64,000 nucleotides of DNA, from assembly GCF_016132545.1 (NCBI RefSeq), contig NZ_CP066167.1:709001-773000 (forward strand). Reading direction: 5' to 3'. Positions 27,425-35,889 of the stretch are shown here, one piece after another (the first letter of the stretch is position 1; every line of letters begins with the position of its first letter). The stretch is from Spongiibacter nanhainus. Lineage in GTDB: Bacteria > Pseudomonadota > Gammaproteobacteria > Pseudomonadales > Spongiibacteraceae. A program made the position numbers and the translations under genes. Under the pieces are notes generated by a model. The model had not been told where the DNA came from and searched no databases. It worked only from the letters and a program-made list of their open reading frames with translations.

Positions 27425-27672
27425 TCAATCAATTCCTTTTCTTGGCCTTTGCCGTCCTCAAGCTCGGCAATAGACTCGATCAGGCGTCGGGTATTTTTGG
27501 GGCTCCGAAGCAGATATGCCGTTTCTTCCAAGGCTTGGTAGTCGTCCATAGAAATCATCACAACGGCACCTTCGCCCTTGCGGGTAATAGCAATGGGCGC
27601 ATGGTCGTTACAGACCTGCTCCATAGTTTTCGCCAAGTTGCTCCTGGCGGCGGTATAGCTTATACTGTCCAT
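27421..27672 (-). CDS. yefM: YefM-type antitoxin
   Basis: YefM neutralises YoeB and represses its own operon. The 83-residue product starts MDSISYTAARSNLAKTMEQV, the Phd/YefM DNA-binding fold, followed by ITRKGEGAVVMISMDDYQALEET and a charged C-terminal toxin-binding tail. I place the start at the ATG ending at 27672, because the family begins there and the upstream in-frame sequence is the operator. The TGTACA repeats just upstream match the known YefM operator design. Confidence 0.93.
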   Translation of the reverse strand: MDSISYTAARSNLAKTMEQVCNDHAPIAITRKGEGAVVMISMDDYQALEETAYLLRSPKNTRRLIESIAELEDGKGQEKELIE

Positions 27673-27682
27673 TGTCTTTTCC

Positions 27683-27706
27683 TGTACATGTACAATAATA
27701 TGTACG
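27683..27706. promoter_or_regulatory. YefM operator: TGTACA repeats
   Basis: Two abutting palindromes TGTACA (27683-27688 and 27689-27694), six bases, and a third near-copy TGTACG (27701-27706). The second and third are 12 bp apart centre to centre, the spacing described for the E. coli yefM-yoeB operator. It lies 11-34 bp before the yefM start codon, so bound repressor would cover the promoter. Confidence 0.8.
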
Positions 27707-27717
27707 TGAGTATAGCA

Positions 27718-27726
27718 GCGCATAAC
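27718..27726 (+). repeat. 9-bp box GCGCATAAC, copy 3
   Basis: Exact third copy, about 45 bp upstream of the yefM start codon, inverted relative to copy 2. The two enclose the toxin-antitoxin operon and its operator. Confidence 0.5.
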
Positions 27727-27757
27727 AAGTACAGGCAAGCGACCCGTTTTCCACTGC

Positions 27758-28059
27758 GGAATCTCCCCCCCAAGTAGTAGACGCCTATCTCAACCTGGAG
27801 GTAGGCAAGTATGGCAAAGATTCACAGCAAAGAACGCGTCATTGAATACGCAGTTGATTTCAAAATCAAAGTGGTCGAGCTGACCGAAAAGCTCGACGCA
27901 GACACACTCCAGATTGCTGATATATTGGGTCTCCACCCAGTGATGGTTTATCGTTGGGGGCAGGAGTACCGTGAAGGTAAATTGGTTGCGACCCCGACGA
28001 GGCGAATTCATATGAAGAACGAAGAAGCTGAACCCAAGCCTACTGAGCGGCTACGCTAA
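27758..28059 (+). pseudogene. IS3-family OrfA remnant
   Basis: The 82-residue frame from the ATG at 27811 has the helix-turn-helix part of an IS3-family OrfA (VDFKIKVVELTEKL, IADILGLHPVMVYRWGQEYREGKL) and then stops soon after RRIHMKNEE, before the leucine-zipper end of a full OrfA. There is no OrfB with a DDE catalytic domain downstream. A C-rich stretch near 27763 followed by AAGTAGTAGACG resembles the usual IS3 left end, and GGAGG precedes the ATG. I conclude it is the left end of a decayed element. No right terminal repeat was found. Confidence 0.65.
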
Positions 28060-28418
28060 TACATATCACGCTGGTCTGTTTATTGAGTTTTGCAAAGGCT
28101 CATACGGGCAGTTGGCTCAGGGACCTCGTCCAGTCATGGATGCGTATCAGTCGGCGGTTTCAGGCTGGCTGAAAACGAATTATGTGTCATCGTTTGTTCC
28201 TGAAGGTGGGTACAAGGCGTTGGTATTCGATACCTGTTTTGTAATCTGCAAGTCAGTCGTCGTGACGGAAAATAGCCGCTAACTGAGGGCTGCAGCGGAC
28301 CGCTTTTCCGGCGCAGTACGGCTCCAAATCTCCCTATGAACACAGACGTTGGGTTATATCAAAGCTAACGCATAGAATTAGGCGAGCTGTGTGTCTAAAA
28401 TATGATCAATACATTGCG
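28060..28418. other. Gap with no recognisable gene beside the IS remnant
   Basis: One frame on the plus strand (about 28015-28280) stays open and reads like protein (VMDAYQSAVSGWLKTNYVSS), but has only internal start codons and matches nothing I know. It may be a fragment of a gene broken by the IS insertion. The rest shows nothing supportable. Confidence 0.4.
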
Positions 28419-29573
28419 CTAAAACCGCCGCTGACTTAACGGCAACATCAGCAGCGCAGCGCCCACCAGCGCTATGGCGGCACCCAGCAAGCCGGGCGCA
28501 AAACTGCCACTACTTTCCAGCATTCTGGCGGTGACCACTGGCCCCAATATCTGCCCAACGCCATAGCAGGCGGTGAGGGCGCCCAATGCCATGCTTGGGG
28601 CGTGGGGGGCGAGCTGGCGGCCGCAATACATGCTCAGTGCCACTACGGCTGTGAATGTACCTCCTACCAGCAGGCCGCTGACAACCAGACCAGAGAGACC
28701 CGGTATCCAGGCGGGAGCGCTAACGCCACTGGCTTGCACCACCAGCGCCATCATCAGCGCGTTGCGTTCACCGGCATGGCTGGCCAGCCTGCCCCACAGC
28801 AGGTTGGCGGGGATGGCCGCGAGGCCAACGGCCAGCCAAGTATAGAAGGCGGCGTTGTCCAGGCCGGGCAGTTGTTGACGAGCGATCACTGGCAGGTAGG
28901 TAGTGCTGGTAATATAGCCGAAACCGGCCAGGGTATAGCTGGCGATCAGCAAAGTCAGTGCCTTGCGATTAACAGGGGTACGGGTGTGGGCGTGTTCGCT
29001 GGCGTGGGGCAGTGCAGGGATAACGCGCAGGAAGGCCATCAGTAAAAGCGCAATCCCCCCGCAGGCAAACCACATGACGGGGTAGCTTCCGGACAGCGAT
29101 TCGATCAGCGCCACGGTGAGCGCGGCGATGCTGATGCCCAGACCAATACCCGCATAGTGGATGTTGCCAAGTCGGGCACGCAGGTGATTGGGCAGGGCGC
29201 CCAGTACCAGGGCAGAGCCGTTGACCATGATGATGGCGCTGGCCACGCCCGCCAGAAAGCGGTTGATGGCCCAGGGGATAAAGGTATCGCTGAGCGCCAT
29301 AAGCAGGCTGGTGATTGCACTTACCCACAGGGCGCACCAGAACGCGCTGCGGGCTCGGTGGGAGGGCACCGCCATGGCAAGCATGGCGCCGAGCAGGTAG
29401 CCGCCGTAATTCACTGCTGCCAGGTAGCCACCGCTGACGGCGTTGAGTGTGGTGCTAGCAATCATGTCCGGCAAGGCCGGCGTAAACAGGAAGCGACCGA
29501 TGCCCAAGGCAATGACCAAGCTAAAGGCGCCGGCCAGGGCAATGCGGAGGGCGCCGTTGTCGTGTGGGGCCAT
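28419..29573 (-). CDS. MFS transporter, YbfB/YjiJ type
   Basis: The 384-residue polytopic protein has about 12 transmembrane helices and opens with ALAGAFSLVIALGIGRFLFTPALPDMI, the signature of the YbfB/YjiJ (MFS_4) group, in which GIGRF is characteristic. Motifs such as GGYLAAVNYGGYLLGA in helix 2 support this. Substrate is unknown for the group. It is transcribed away from the GNAT gene at 29769, with about 180 bp between them. Confidence 0.87.
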   Translation of the reverse strand: MAPHDNGALRIALAGAFSLVIALGIGRFLFTPALPDMIASTTLNAVSGGYLAAVNYGGYLLGAMLAMAVPSHRARSAFWCALWVSAITSLLMALSDTFIPWAINRFLAGVASAIIMVNGSALVLGALPNHLRARLGNIHYAGIGLGISIAALTVALIESLSGSYPVMWFACGGIALLLMAFLRVIPALPHASEHAHTRTPVNRKALTLLIASYTLAGFGYITSTTYLPVIARQQLPGLDNAAFYTWLAVGLAAIPANLLWGRLASHAGERNALMMALVVQASGVSAPAWIPGLSGLVVSGLLVGGTFTAVVALSMYCGRQLAPHAPSMALGALTACYGVGQILGPVVTARMLESSGSFAPGLLGAAIALVGAALLMLPLSQRRF

Positions 29574-29768
29574 GGTCGTTCCCAGTTGGTGATAAAGGGC
29601 TGTGGCGTATTGGATGCAGTGTAGGCTAGCAGGTCATGGCCTATTGCTCTGCACATCAAAAATGATGTTCATTATTTCTCGCAGTGATAATTCGCCTTTG
29701 GTCGCAAGGGCCGTGGAATTCTTCTACCATGCTGGCGCAAAAGGGCTTTCGAGGGTGTGGTCATAGGC

Positions 29769-30248
29769 ATGGAAAAGCTGATTGTTCGAAAAATGAAGCC
29801 AGGGGAGGAAGCATCGCTCGTGGCGATATTCCGTGAGGCCGTTCGTCGCATAAACCGGCATGATTACAGCGCGGAACAAATAGACGCCTGGGCACCCCAT
29901 GACCTGGATATGGCAGCGGCCTGTCAGCGTATTCAGTGCAATCAGCCCTTTGTGGCAGAATACGAGGGGCAAGTTTGTGCCTACGCTGATCTCCAACCTG
30001 ACGGCTATATTGATCAGTTTTTCTGTCACCCAGATTACTTGGGCCGGGGTATTGCTAGCCAGCTGTTCTCGCATCTGCAGCGCGTTGCCGATGCGGGTGG
30101 TATCACAAGCCTCTACGCCAATGTCAGCATTACTGCGCGCCCGTTCTTTGAGCGTATGGGGTTTAGGGTATTGGAGGAACAGCGCGTAGAGGTGAGGGGG
30201 CAGGTTCTAACGAATTATCGAATGGTGGCTGATTTCACCAAAAGCTGA
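29769..30248 (+). CDS. GNAT-family N-acetyltransferase (YafP-like)
   Basis: The 159-residue product has the GNAT fold: MKPGEEASLVAIFREAVRRI, the acetyl-CoA pyrophosphate loop in PDYLGRGIASQLFSHL (V/LGRGI/xA), and ARPFFERMGFRVLEEQ near the end. It is similar to YafP-type acetyltransferases, including the YSAEQIDAWAP motif. The acceptor is unknown. I prefer the ATG at 29769 to the GTG at 29757, because the conserved fold begins right after it. Confidence 0.88.
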   Translation: MEKLIVRKMKPGEEASLVAIFREAVRRINRHDYSAEQIDAWAPHDLDMAAACQRIQCNQPFVAEYEGQVCAYADLQPDGYIDQFFCHPDYLGRGIASQLFSHLQRVADAGGITSLYANVSITARPFFERMGFRVLEEQRVEVRGQVLTNYRMVADFTKS

Positions 30249-30526
30249 AGTGCCGGTTAATCAGAAAACGTCGGAGGATATGAAGGTCATGGATGAGCAA
30301 GGCAATAGAAGTGTGGTGCGTCGATATTTATCGGCTCTGCAGGAGGGTGTGTAGTTGGGGAGGGGTTGGCGTTTTTTTTGTGACGATATATGCCAAATAG
30401 AATACCCGAACCAGCTCAATAAACATGGCCAGAAAAGCGATCTTGCTGGAATATTGGAGTGCTCTGTGAGGGGGCGCAGTGTTGAGCGACCTGCTCGAGA
30501 GGTTTGGTAAAGGTAAGTAGCTGTAA

Positions 30527-31255
30527 ATGGTGAAAAAAATATATGTATTAAAAGTGGGAACCACCTTTCCTGCTGTCGAGGCGCAGTTTGGTGACTTTGA
30601 CGATTGGACGGCCGCGGCTTTAGGTTCGGGCACAGCCGTTGGGCTTGTCGACGTGGAGGGGGGAGACGACCTACCACCAGTGGCGCACTGCGCCGCAGTG
30701 GTGATTACCGGCTCTCACGCAATGGTGACCGACAACCTGCCCTGGAGCGTTGCCTTAGAGGCCTGGCTACGCGCGGCTCTGGAGACCGATCTGCCGATAT
30801 TGGGGGTCTGCTATGGTCACCAGCTGCTGGGTCGCGCTGCGGGTGGAGAAGTGGGAGACCACCCAAAGGGTAAAGAAATCGGCACCGTTGACCTTACCCT
30901 GTTGCCCGAGGCCGAGAGCGATCCACTGTTTGAAAATCTGCCCAAGACGTTTCCTGTTCATACCACGCACCGGCAGAGCGTATTGCGCTTACCCGAGGGG
31001 GCGACCCGGCTGGCCAGTAATGCCTACGAGCCGAATCATGCCTACCGTCTTCGGGAAATGGCCTATGGTGTGCAGTTTCACCCCGAGTACAACGTCGACA
31101 TTATGCGGGCCTATATCGAGGGTCAACGGGAGGAGTTGGAAAAGGCCGGCAAAGATGTCGCGGCGCTACTGGCTGAGGTCCGCGATACGCCCGTTGCTGC
31201 GCAACTTATTCGCCATTTTGCCGCCATGGTCAGCCTGCGAGAGGGCGGCGATTAG
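30527..31255 (+). CDS. Class I glutamine amidotransferase-like protein
   Basis: The 242-residue product is a stand-alone GATase1 domain of the GMP-synthase-like group. The nucleophile is Cys95 in GVCYGHQLLG, with the His186/Glu188 pair in GVQFHPEYN, so the triad is intact. No synthetase domain is attached. Such proteins hydrolyse glutamine for a partner or act on gamma-glutamyl compounds; the actual substrate cannot be told. Its stop codon overlaps by four bases the end of a convergent small gene. Confidence 0.86.
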   Translation: MVKKIYVLKVGTTFPAVEAQFGDFDDWTAAALGSGTAVGLVDVEGGDDLPPVAHCAAVVITGSHAMVTDNLPWSVALEAWLRAALETDLPILGVCYGHQLLGRAAGGEVGDHPKGKEIGTVDLTLLPEAESDPLFENLPKTFPVHTTHRQSVLRLPEGATRLASNAYEPNHAYRLREMAYGVQFHPEYNVDIMRAYIEGQREELEKAGKDVAALLAEVRDTPVAAQLIRHFAAMVSLREGGD

Positions 31256-31443
31256 CTCTCGTTCTCTTCATTGTTAAATACCTGCTCCATCCAGTCCGGC
31301 CCCAGGTTCTGTTCAATATATTCCCGCATAAACTGCCGAATTTTCTGGGACGGGGTGACGTCCTCCTGATTGCAGAGCTTTTCAAAGGCGGCTTTTTTCT
31401 GGGGGTCGACTAGCACGGTCAGTCTGGCTGTGCGTTTTTCCAT
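31252..31443 (-). CDS. Ribbon-helix-helix (CopG-like) small DNA-binding protein
   Basis: The 63-residue product, from the ATG ending at 31443, reads MEKRTARLTVLVDPQKKAAF, then PSQKIRQFMREYIEQN. This is the strand-helix-helix pattern of ribbon-helix-helix repressors, with an acidic tail. There is no toxin gene next to it. It lies between pckA and the amidotransferase on the same strand as pckA. Regulation of a neighbour is possible but unproven. The longer upstream reading contains no conserved sequence. Confidence 0.78.
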   Translation of the reverse strand: MEKRTARLTVLVDPQKKAAFEKLCNQEDVTPSQKIRQFMREYIEQNLGPDWMEQVFNNEENES

Positions 31444-31540
31444 ACTTTTATCCTGATTAATGTGCAACAGAGCGCGGCTTTGCAGGTCGTGTGCGCCGGA
31501 TTGTAATGGGTGGCCCGGCAGTCGTCGACACAGCCATAGG

Positions 31541-31583
31541 CCCATACTGGCAATGGCGGAGCGAACGCGCCATGCAGTATGGG
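31541..31583 (-). terminator. Long imperfect hairpin between pckA and RHH gene
   Basis: Arms CCCATACTG (31541-31549) and CAGTATGGG (31575-31583) enclose a second pair ATGGCG/CGCCAT, making a stem of about 15 bp. No T-run follows on either strand. It lies 14-56 bp after the pckA stop, so it could be an mRNA stabiliser or processing site rather than a true terminator. Confidence 0.45.
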
Positions 31584-31596
31584 GCATGCCCTTGTT

Positions 31597-33213
31597 TTAC
31601 GATTTGCTGACTGGGCCGGCACTGACCAGATCCGCGCCCTCCGGGGTGTCGGTAAACTGCGCGAAGTTGGCGATAAATTTCTGGGCTAGAGAGGCGGCTT
31701 TCTCTTGCCACTGCTCGGGCTGGGAGTAGCTTTGTCGAGGGTCGAGCAGTTCGCTGTCGATACCGGCCAGGGCCAGGGGGATATCCAGATTGAAGGTGGG
31801 CAGCACCGAAAACTCTGCCTGCTCAATACTGCCATCCAAAATGGCGTCGATAATCTGTCGCGTCGCTTTGATGGAGATTCGCTTGCCACTGCCGTTCCAG
31901 CCGGTGTTGACCAAGTAGGCTTGGGCGCCAGACTGCGCCATGCGCTGGTTGAGGACCTGCGCGTATTGGGTGGGGTGCAGGCTGAGAAAGGCTGCGCCAA
32001 AGCATGCCGAAAACGTCGGGGTGGGCTCGGTAATGCCGCGCTCGGTGCCCGCCAGTTTGGAGGTGTAACCGGAGAGAAAGTAGTAGCGTGCTTGTTTCTC
32101 GCTGAGTCGGGCAACAGGTGGCAGTACACCAAAGGCATCCGCCGTCAGGAAGATGACCTTGGTGGCGTGACCGCCCACCGAGGTCGGTTTAACAATATTG
32201 TCGATATGGTAGATGGGGTAGGAGACTCGGGTATTCTCGGTTTTACTGCCATCGGCGTAGTCGATCTGACCGTTGTCGTTGACGGCAACATTTTCCAGCA
32301 GGGCGTCGCGCCGGATGGCCGCATAAATCTCCGGTTCTTGCTCCTGGCTCAGGTTGATGGTCTTGGCATAGCAGCCGCCCTCGAAGTTAAACACCCCATT
32401 GTCGTCCCAGCCGTGTTCGTCGTCGCCAATGAGAGCGCGTTTGGGGTCGGTGGAGAGGGTGGTCTTACCGGTGCCCGACAGGCCAAAGAAGATGGCAGTG
32501 TCGCCGTCCTGCCCGACATTGGCAGAGCAGTGCATGGAGGCGATGCCTTTTTGCGGCAGCAGGTAGTTCATCACTGAAAACATACCCTTCTTCATTTCGC
32601 CGCCATACCAGGTGCCGCCGATCAGTTGCATGCCCTCGGTCATATTAAAGGCGACAAAGTTTTCCGAATTCAGTCCCTGTTCCCGCCAATGGGGGTTGCT
32701 GGTTTTAGCGCCGTTGAGGACGACAAAGTCAGGTTCAAAATCTTCTAGCTCGGCCTCGGTGGGGCGAATAAACATGTTTTTTACAAAGTGAGCCTGCCAG
32801 GCAACTTCGGTAACAAAGCGTACTTTCAGGCGGCTGGCGGGGTTGGCACCGCAGAATAGGTCGACGACAAACAGGCGCTTGCCACTGAGCTGCTTGCCAA
32901 CCTCAGCCTTCAGGGATTGCCAAACCTGTGGGCTGATGGGCTTGTTGTCGTTGTTGCCCTGATCTGACCACCACAGGGTGTCGCGGGTCGTATCGTCCTC
33001 CACAAAGTACTTATCTTTTGGCGAGCGGCCGGTAAAGATGCCAGTGTCGACGGCAACGGCGCCGCTCTCGGTGATGCGGCCCGCTTCGTAGCCCGACAAC
33101 TCAGGGCGGGTTTCCTCCGCAAACAGTGTGTCGTAATCGGGGTTGTAGATCAGGGTATCCGGCTTGGTAATACCGTATTGCTCAAGCGCTTGAAGAAGGT
33201 CGGTTTGCGGCAT
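31597..33213 (-). CDS. pckA: Phosphoenolpyruvate carboxykinase (ATP)
   Basis: PckA converts oxaloacetate and ATP to phosphoenolpyruvate, the entry to gluconeogenesis. The 538-residue product has [12 protein letters not shown], the metal-binding WYGGEMKKG, the kinase-1a P-loop [36 protein letters not shown], and ENTRVSYP. All are diagnostic of the ATP-dependent enzyme. I chose the ATG ending at 33213 ([14 protein letters not shown]); the longer frame runs into the promoter area. A palindrome 58-76 bp upstream may be its operator. Confidence 0.96.
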   Translation of the reverse strand: MPQTDLLQALEQYGITKPDTLIYNPDYDTLFAEETRPELSGYEAGRITESGAVAVDTGIFTGRSPKDKYFVEDDTTRDTLWWSDQGNNDNKPISPQVWQSLKAEVGKQLSGKRLFVVDLFCGANPASRLKVRFVTEVAWQAHFVKNMFIRPTEAELEDFEPDFVVLNGAKTSNPHWREQGLNSENFVAFNMTEGMQLIGGTWYGGEMKKGMFSVMNYLLPQKGIASMHCSANVGQDGDTAIFFGLSGTGKTTLSTDPKRALIGDDEHGWDDNGVFNFEGGCYAKTINLSQEQEPEIYAAIRRDALLENVAVNDNGQIDYADGSKTENTRVSYPIYHIDNIVKPTSVGGHATKVIFLTADAFGVLPPVARLSEKQARYYFLSGYTSKLAGTERGITEPTPTFSACFGAAFLSLHPTQYAQVLNQRMAQSGAQAYLVNTGWNGSGKRISIKATRQIIDAILDGSIEQAEFSVLPTFNLDIPLALAGIDSELLDPRQSYSQPEQWQEKAASLAQKFIANFAQFTDTPEGADLVSAGPVSKS

Positions 33214-33270
33214 GGGGTTAATCCTGTTGCTGGCAGTCGGAAGCAAGGGGTTCGTGTATATCCTCATTGA

Positions 33271-33289
33271 ATGATAACGATATTATCAT
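33271..33289. promoter_or_regulatory. Palindrome upstream of pckA (ATGATAA-N5-TTATCAT)
   Basis: Perfect seven-base arms lie 58-76 bp before the pckA start codon, in an A/T-rich stretch that on the minus strand includes TATGAT-like -10 sequences. It is a candidate operator for gluconeogenic control. The regulator is not identifiable. Confidence 0.55.
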
Positions 33290-33470
33290 ATAATGTGCAT
33301 TCAGTAAGGCTCAGGATTGCTGGACAAGGCGATTAGGAAAAGGCGATTAGGAAAAGCGATTGCGGGGAAGCCAGGTTGCTACGGCGGCTGACCTTGGCGC
33401 TGCCGACGCGAATTGGCCGACTCGTGCCACGGCGAGGTGCTTGCTGAGATATAGGGCTAGGAGGAGTGCG

Positions 33471-35144
33471 GTGCCTCACCGTAAACATCTATTTTCTTTG
33501 CGAATAGGCTACGCCTTGAGGGAGGCGCTGGCTGAGGGTTACGACCGCCGTCAGCTGCTGCGCGACCTAATTGCCGGGGCGACAGTGGGGGTGATTGCCA
33601 TACCGCTGGCCATGGCGCTGGCCATCGCCAGTGGCGTGCCACCGCAATACGGCTTGTACACGGCTATTATTGCTGGCGCCATCATCGCTGTGACCGGTGG
33701 CAGCCGTTACAGCATCTCCGGGCCCACCGCGGCGTTTGTGGTGATTTTGCATCCTTTGACGGAACAGCATGGTTTGGCGGGGCTGTTGCTGGCCTCCGTC
33801 ATGGCCGGTTTTATCCTTATCGCCATGGCCTACGCCCGCTTGGGGCGTTTTATTGAATATATCCCCGAGTCGGTCACCCTGGGGTTTACCGGCGGCATAG
33901 CGATAGTCATCGCGGTGCTGCAAATCCCCGACTTTGCCGGTCTGGCGGTCGGCGACCTGCCCTCCCATTTTGCCGATAAAATTGTGGTGATCGGCGCCAA
34001 CCTGATCCAGCTCGACCCGGGGAGTACCGGGGTGGCGGTGTTTACCCTGGCAGTGATGTTGCTTTGGCCGCGTCTGGGTACGCCGGTGCCGCCACACTTG
34101 CCGGCGCTGGTGCTGGCCGGACTGCTGGGCTGGGTCCTCGGCGGCGTTGGGGTGGAGGTCGACACTATCGGTTCGCGCTTTCACTATCTGCTGGCCGACG
34201 GCTCCGAGGCGCCGGGTATCCCGCCCTACCTGCCAACATTCGAGTGGCCGTGGTTGCGGGGAGACGCTTCCGGGCAGCCGCTGGAGTTATCGTTATCGCT
34301 GATTTCAGAGCTGCTGCCGTCGGCCTTCGCCATCGCCATGTTGGGGGCCATCGAGTCATTACTGTGTGCGGTGGTGCTGGGCGGCATGTCGGGCAAGCGC
34401 CACAGCGCCAACAGTGAGCTTTTGGCGCAGGGTATGGCCAATGTGGTCGCTCCCTTCTTTGGTGGCATCACCGCGACCGCCGCCATTGCCCGTTCGGCGA
34501 CCAACTACAAAGTCGGCGCGGTGTCGCCACTGGCGGCGCTCACCCACGCTGTTGTGGTATTGATGGGGCTACTGTTGTTAGCGGGGGCGCTGGCCTATGT
34601 ACCAATGCCGGCTATGGCCGCTTTGTTGATGGTGGTGGCCTGGAATATGAGTGAGGCTCACAAGTCGGTCAAGTTGGTGAAAAAGTCGCCCTCAAGCGAT
34701 GTGTTAGTGTGGCTGACCTGCCTTGGTCTGACGGTGTTTTTTGATATGGTCATCGCCATTACGGCGGGGATTCTGCTGGCGTCGATACTGTTTATGCGGG
34801 AGCTGGCGGAGCTCACCCACGTGGTGGAGGTGACCGATAATCGCGATTTTGTCCATCAGAAACTACCCGCCGGCTGGCGGGTGTTTAAAATTAACGGCCC
34901 GCTGTTTTTTGCCGCCGCCGAGCGGATTTTTGGCGAGTTGTCACAGCGCACCCGCGATGTCGACGGGCTGATCCTGCATATGCGCTACAGTGCCTACCTG
35001 GATGCCGGTGGCCTCTCTGCTATTGAGCGGCTGATATCCCAGTGTCAGCAGCACGATATCGCTATCCGGTTTTCGGCCTGGCAGTTTCAGCCGCTGAAAA
35101 CACTCGCCAAGGCCCGGGGCCACGGCACGAGTCCTCTGGACTGA
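33471..35144 (+). CDS. SulP-family anion transporter with STAS domain
   Basis: The 557-residue product is an SLC26/SulP transporter: about 14 membrane helices from residue 30 to 435, with DLIAGATVGVIAIPLAMALAIASGVPPQYGLY and TGGSRYSISGPTAAFV at the start, and a cytoplasmic STAS domain (about 455-545) with FKINGPLFFAAAERIF. Substrates in the family are sulfate, bicarbonate or dicarboxylates; no carbonic anhydrase gene is adjacent. The GTG at 33471 is preceded by AGGAGG with six-base spacing, and the family sequence begins soon after; the frame upstream to 33360 has no conserved residues. Confidence 0.93.
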   Translation: MPHRKHLFSLRIGYALREALAEGYDRRQLLRDLIAGATVGVIAIPLAMALAIASGVPPQYGLYTAIIAGAIIAVTGGSRYSISGPTAAFVVILHPLTEQHGLAGLLLASVMAGFILIAMAYARLGRFIEYIPESVTLGFTGGIAIVIAVLQIPDFAGLAVGDLPSHFADKIVVIGANLIQLDPGSTGVAVFTLAVMLLWPRLGTPVPPHLPALVLAGLLGWVLGGVGVEVDTIGSRFHYLLADGSEAPGIPPYLPTFEWPWLRGDASGQPLELSLSLISELLPSAFAIAMLGAIESLLCAVVLGGMSGKRHSANSELLAQGMANVVAPFFGGITATAAIARSATNYKVGAVSPLAALTHAVVVLMGLLLLAGALAYVPMPAMAALLMVVAWNMSEAHKSVKLVKKSPSSDVLVWLTCLGLTVFFDMVIAITAGILLASILFMRELAELTHVVEVTDNRDFVHQKLPAGWRVFKINGPLFFAAAERIFGELSQRTRDVDGLILHMRYSAYLDAGGLSAIERLISQCQQHDIAIRFSAWQFQPLKTLAKARGHGTSPLD

Positions 35145-35199
35145 TCGTATTCCAGTTTGGATGAGGCAGTTGGCGATGTGTGCCACGGAGGCGAACCAC

Positions 35200-35430
35200 G
35201 TGAAACTGGATGAGGCGGTGTTGCTGGGCAAACAGGGAGAGTGGGTCGAGGTACAGGTGAGGGGGAATCCCTCCGATTTACAGCAGTGGTTTGTGATGCT
35301 GCGCAACCGCGATAACAAATCCTACATTCTGGCCGACAACGACGATGAGCCGATCGCGATGGCAGACTTGAATGCGCTGACTCAGCTTATCCAGTGTATT
35401 GGTGCCAGCGAATTTACCGTTTTTATATAA
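35200..35430 (+). CDS. Small hypothetical protein
   Basis: With the GTG at 35200, eight bases after CGGAGG, the product is 76 residues: VKLDEAVLLGKQGEWVEVQV, then FVMLRNRDNKSYILADNDDEPIA and a hydrophobic end TQLIQCIGASEFTVFI. It is acidic, without signal peptide or membrane helix. I do not recognise the family. It sits between the SulP gene and phnA on the same strand (55 and 21 bp gaps). A longer start at 35161 is possible but lacks a ribosome site. Confidence 0.65.
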   Translation: MKLDEAVLLGKQGEWVEVQVRGNPSDLQQWFVMLRNRDNKSYILADNDDEPIAMADLNALTQLIQCIGASEFTVFI

Positions 35431-35451
35431 CTTCTTGCTAAGGAGCAAGCC

Positions 35452-35793
35452 ATGAGTGATTTACCTCCCTGTCCTCAGTGTCAGTCCGTTTTCGCCTATG
35501 AAGACCGCGATATGCTGGTCTGCCCCGAATGTGGCCATGAATGGAACCCCGCTGGTGACTCGGCTGACGAGGTCGCCGTTGTGAAGGATGCCAATGGTAA
35601 CGACCTGTTTGAGGGGGATAACGCCACCCTGATCAAGGACCTGAAGGTGAAAGGCAGTTCAAGTGTGTTGAAAATTGGTACTAAGGTGAAAATCAATCGT
35701 ATCGTTGAGGGCGATCACAATATTGATTGTCGAGTCGAGAAGGTCGGTGAAATGATGCTGAAGTCGGAATTTGTAAAAAAGGCCAACGCCTGA
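35452..35793 (+). CDS. yjdM: PhnA/YjdM family zinc-ribbon protein
   Basis: The 113-residue product matches YjdM (PhnA): an N-terminal zinc ribbon with CPQC and CPECGHEW (four Cys), then the family core [41 protein letters not shown]-like, ending [11 protein letters not shown]. Despite the old name it is not needed for phosphonate breakdown in E. coli, and its role is unknown. AAGGAG precedes the ATG. Confidence 0.92.
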   Translation: MSDLPPCPQCQSVFAYEDRDMLVCPECGHEWNPAGDSADEVAVVKDANGNDLFEGDNATLIKDLKVKGSSSVLKIGTKVKINRIVEGDHNIDCRVEKVGEMMLKSEFVKKANA

Positions 35794-35889
35794 GGTGAGT
35801 TGGCCAGTGGTGTCGGCGGGAGATTGCCTTCACCACAAGGTGATGGTATCTGCTATCGTAATACCGCCTGTCACCATGGAGATCCGATT

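Noticed and set aside
28134-28343. 69-codon minus-strand frame beside the IS remnant
   Set aside because: Basic, repeat-like composition without ribosome site or family resemblance; probably noncoding.
28320-28370. Second attC-like site (GTTGGGT at 28349)
   Set aside because: The box fits GTTRRRY, but no complementary partner box or hairpin is found at the proper distance.
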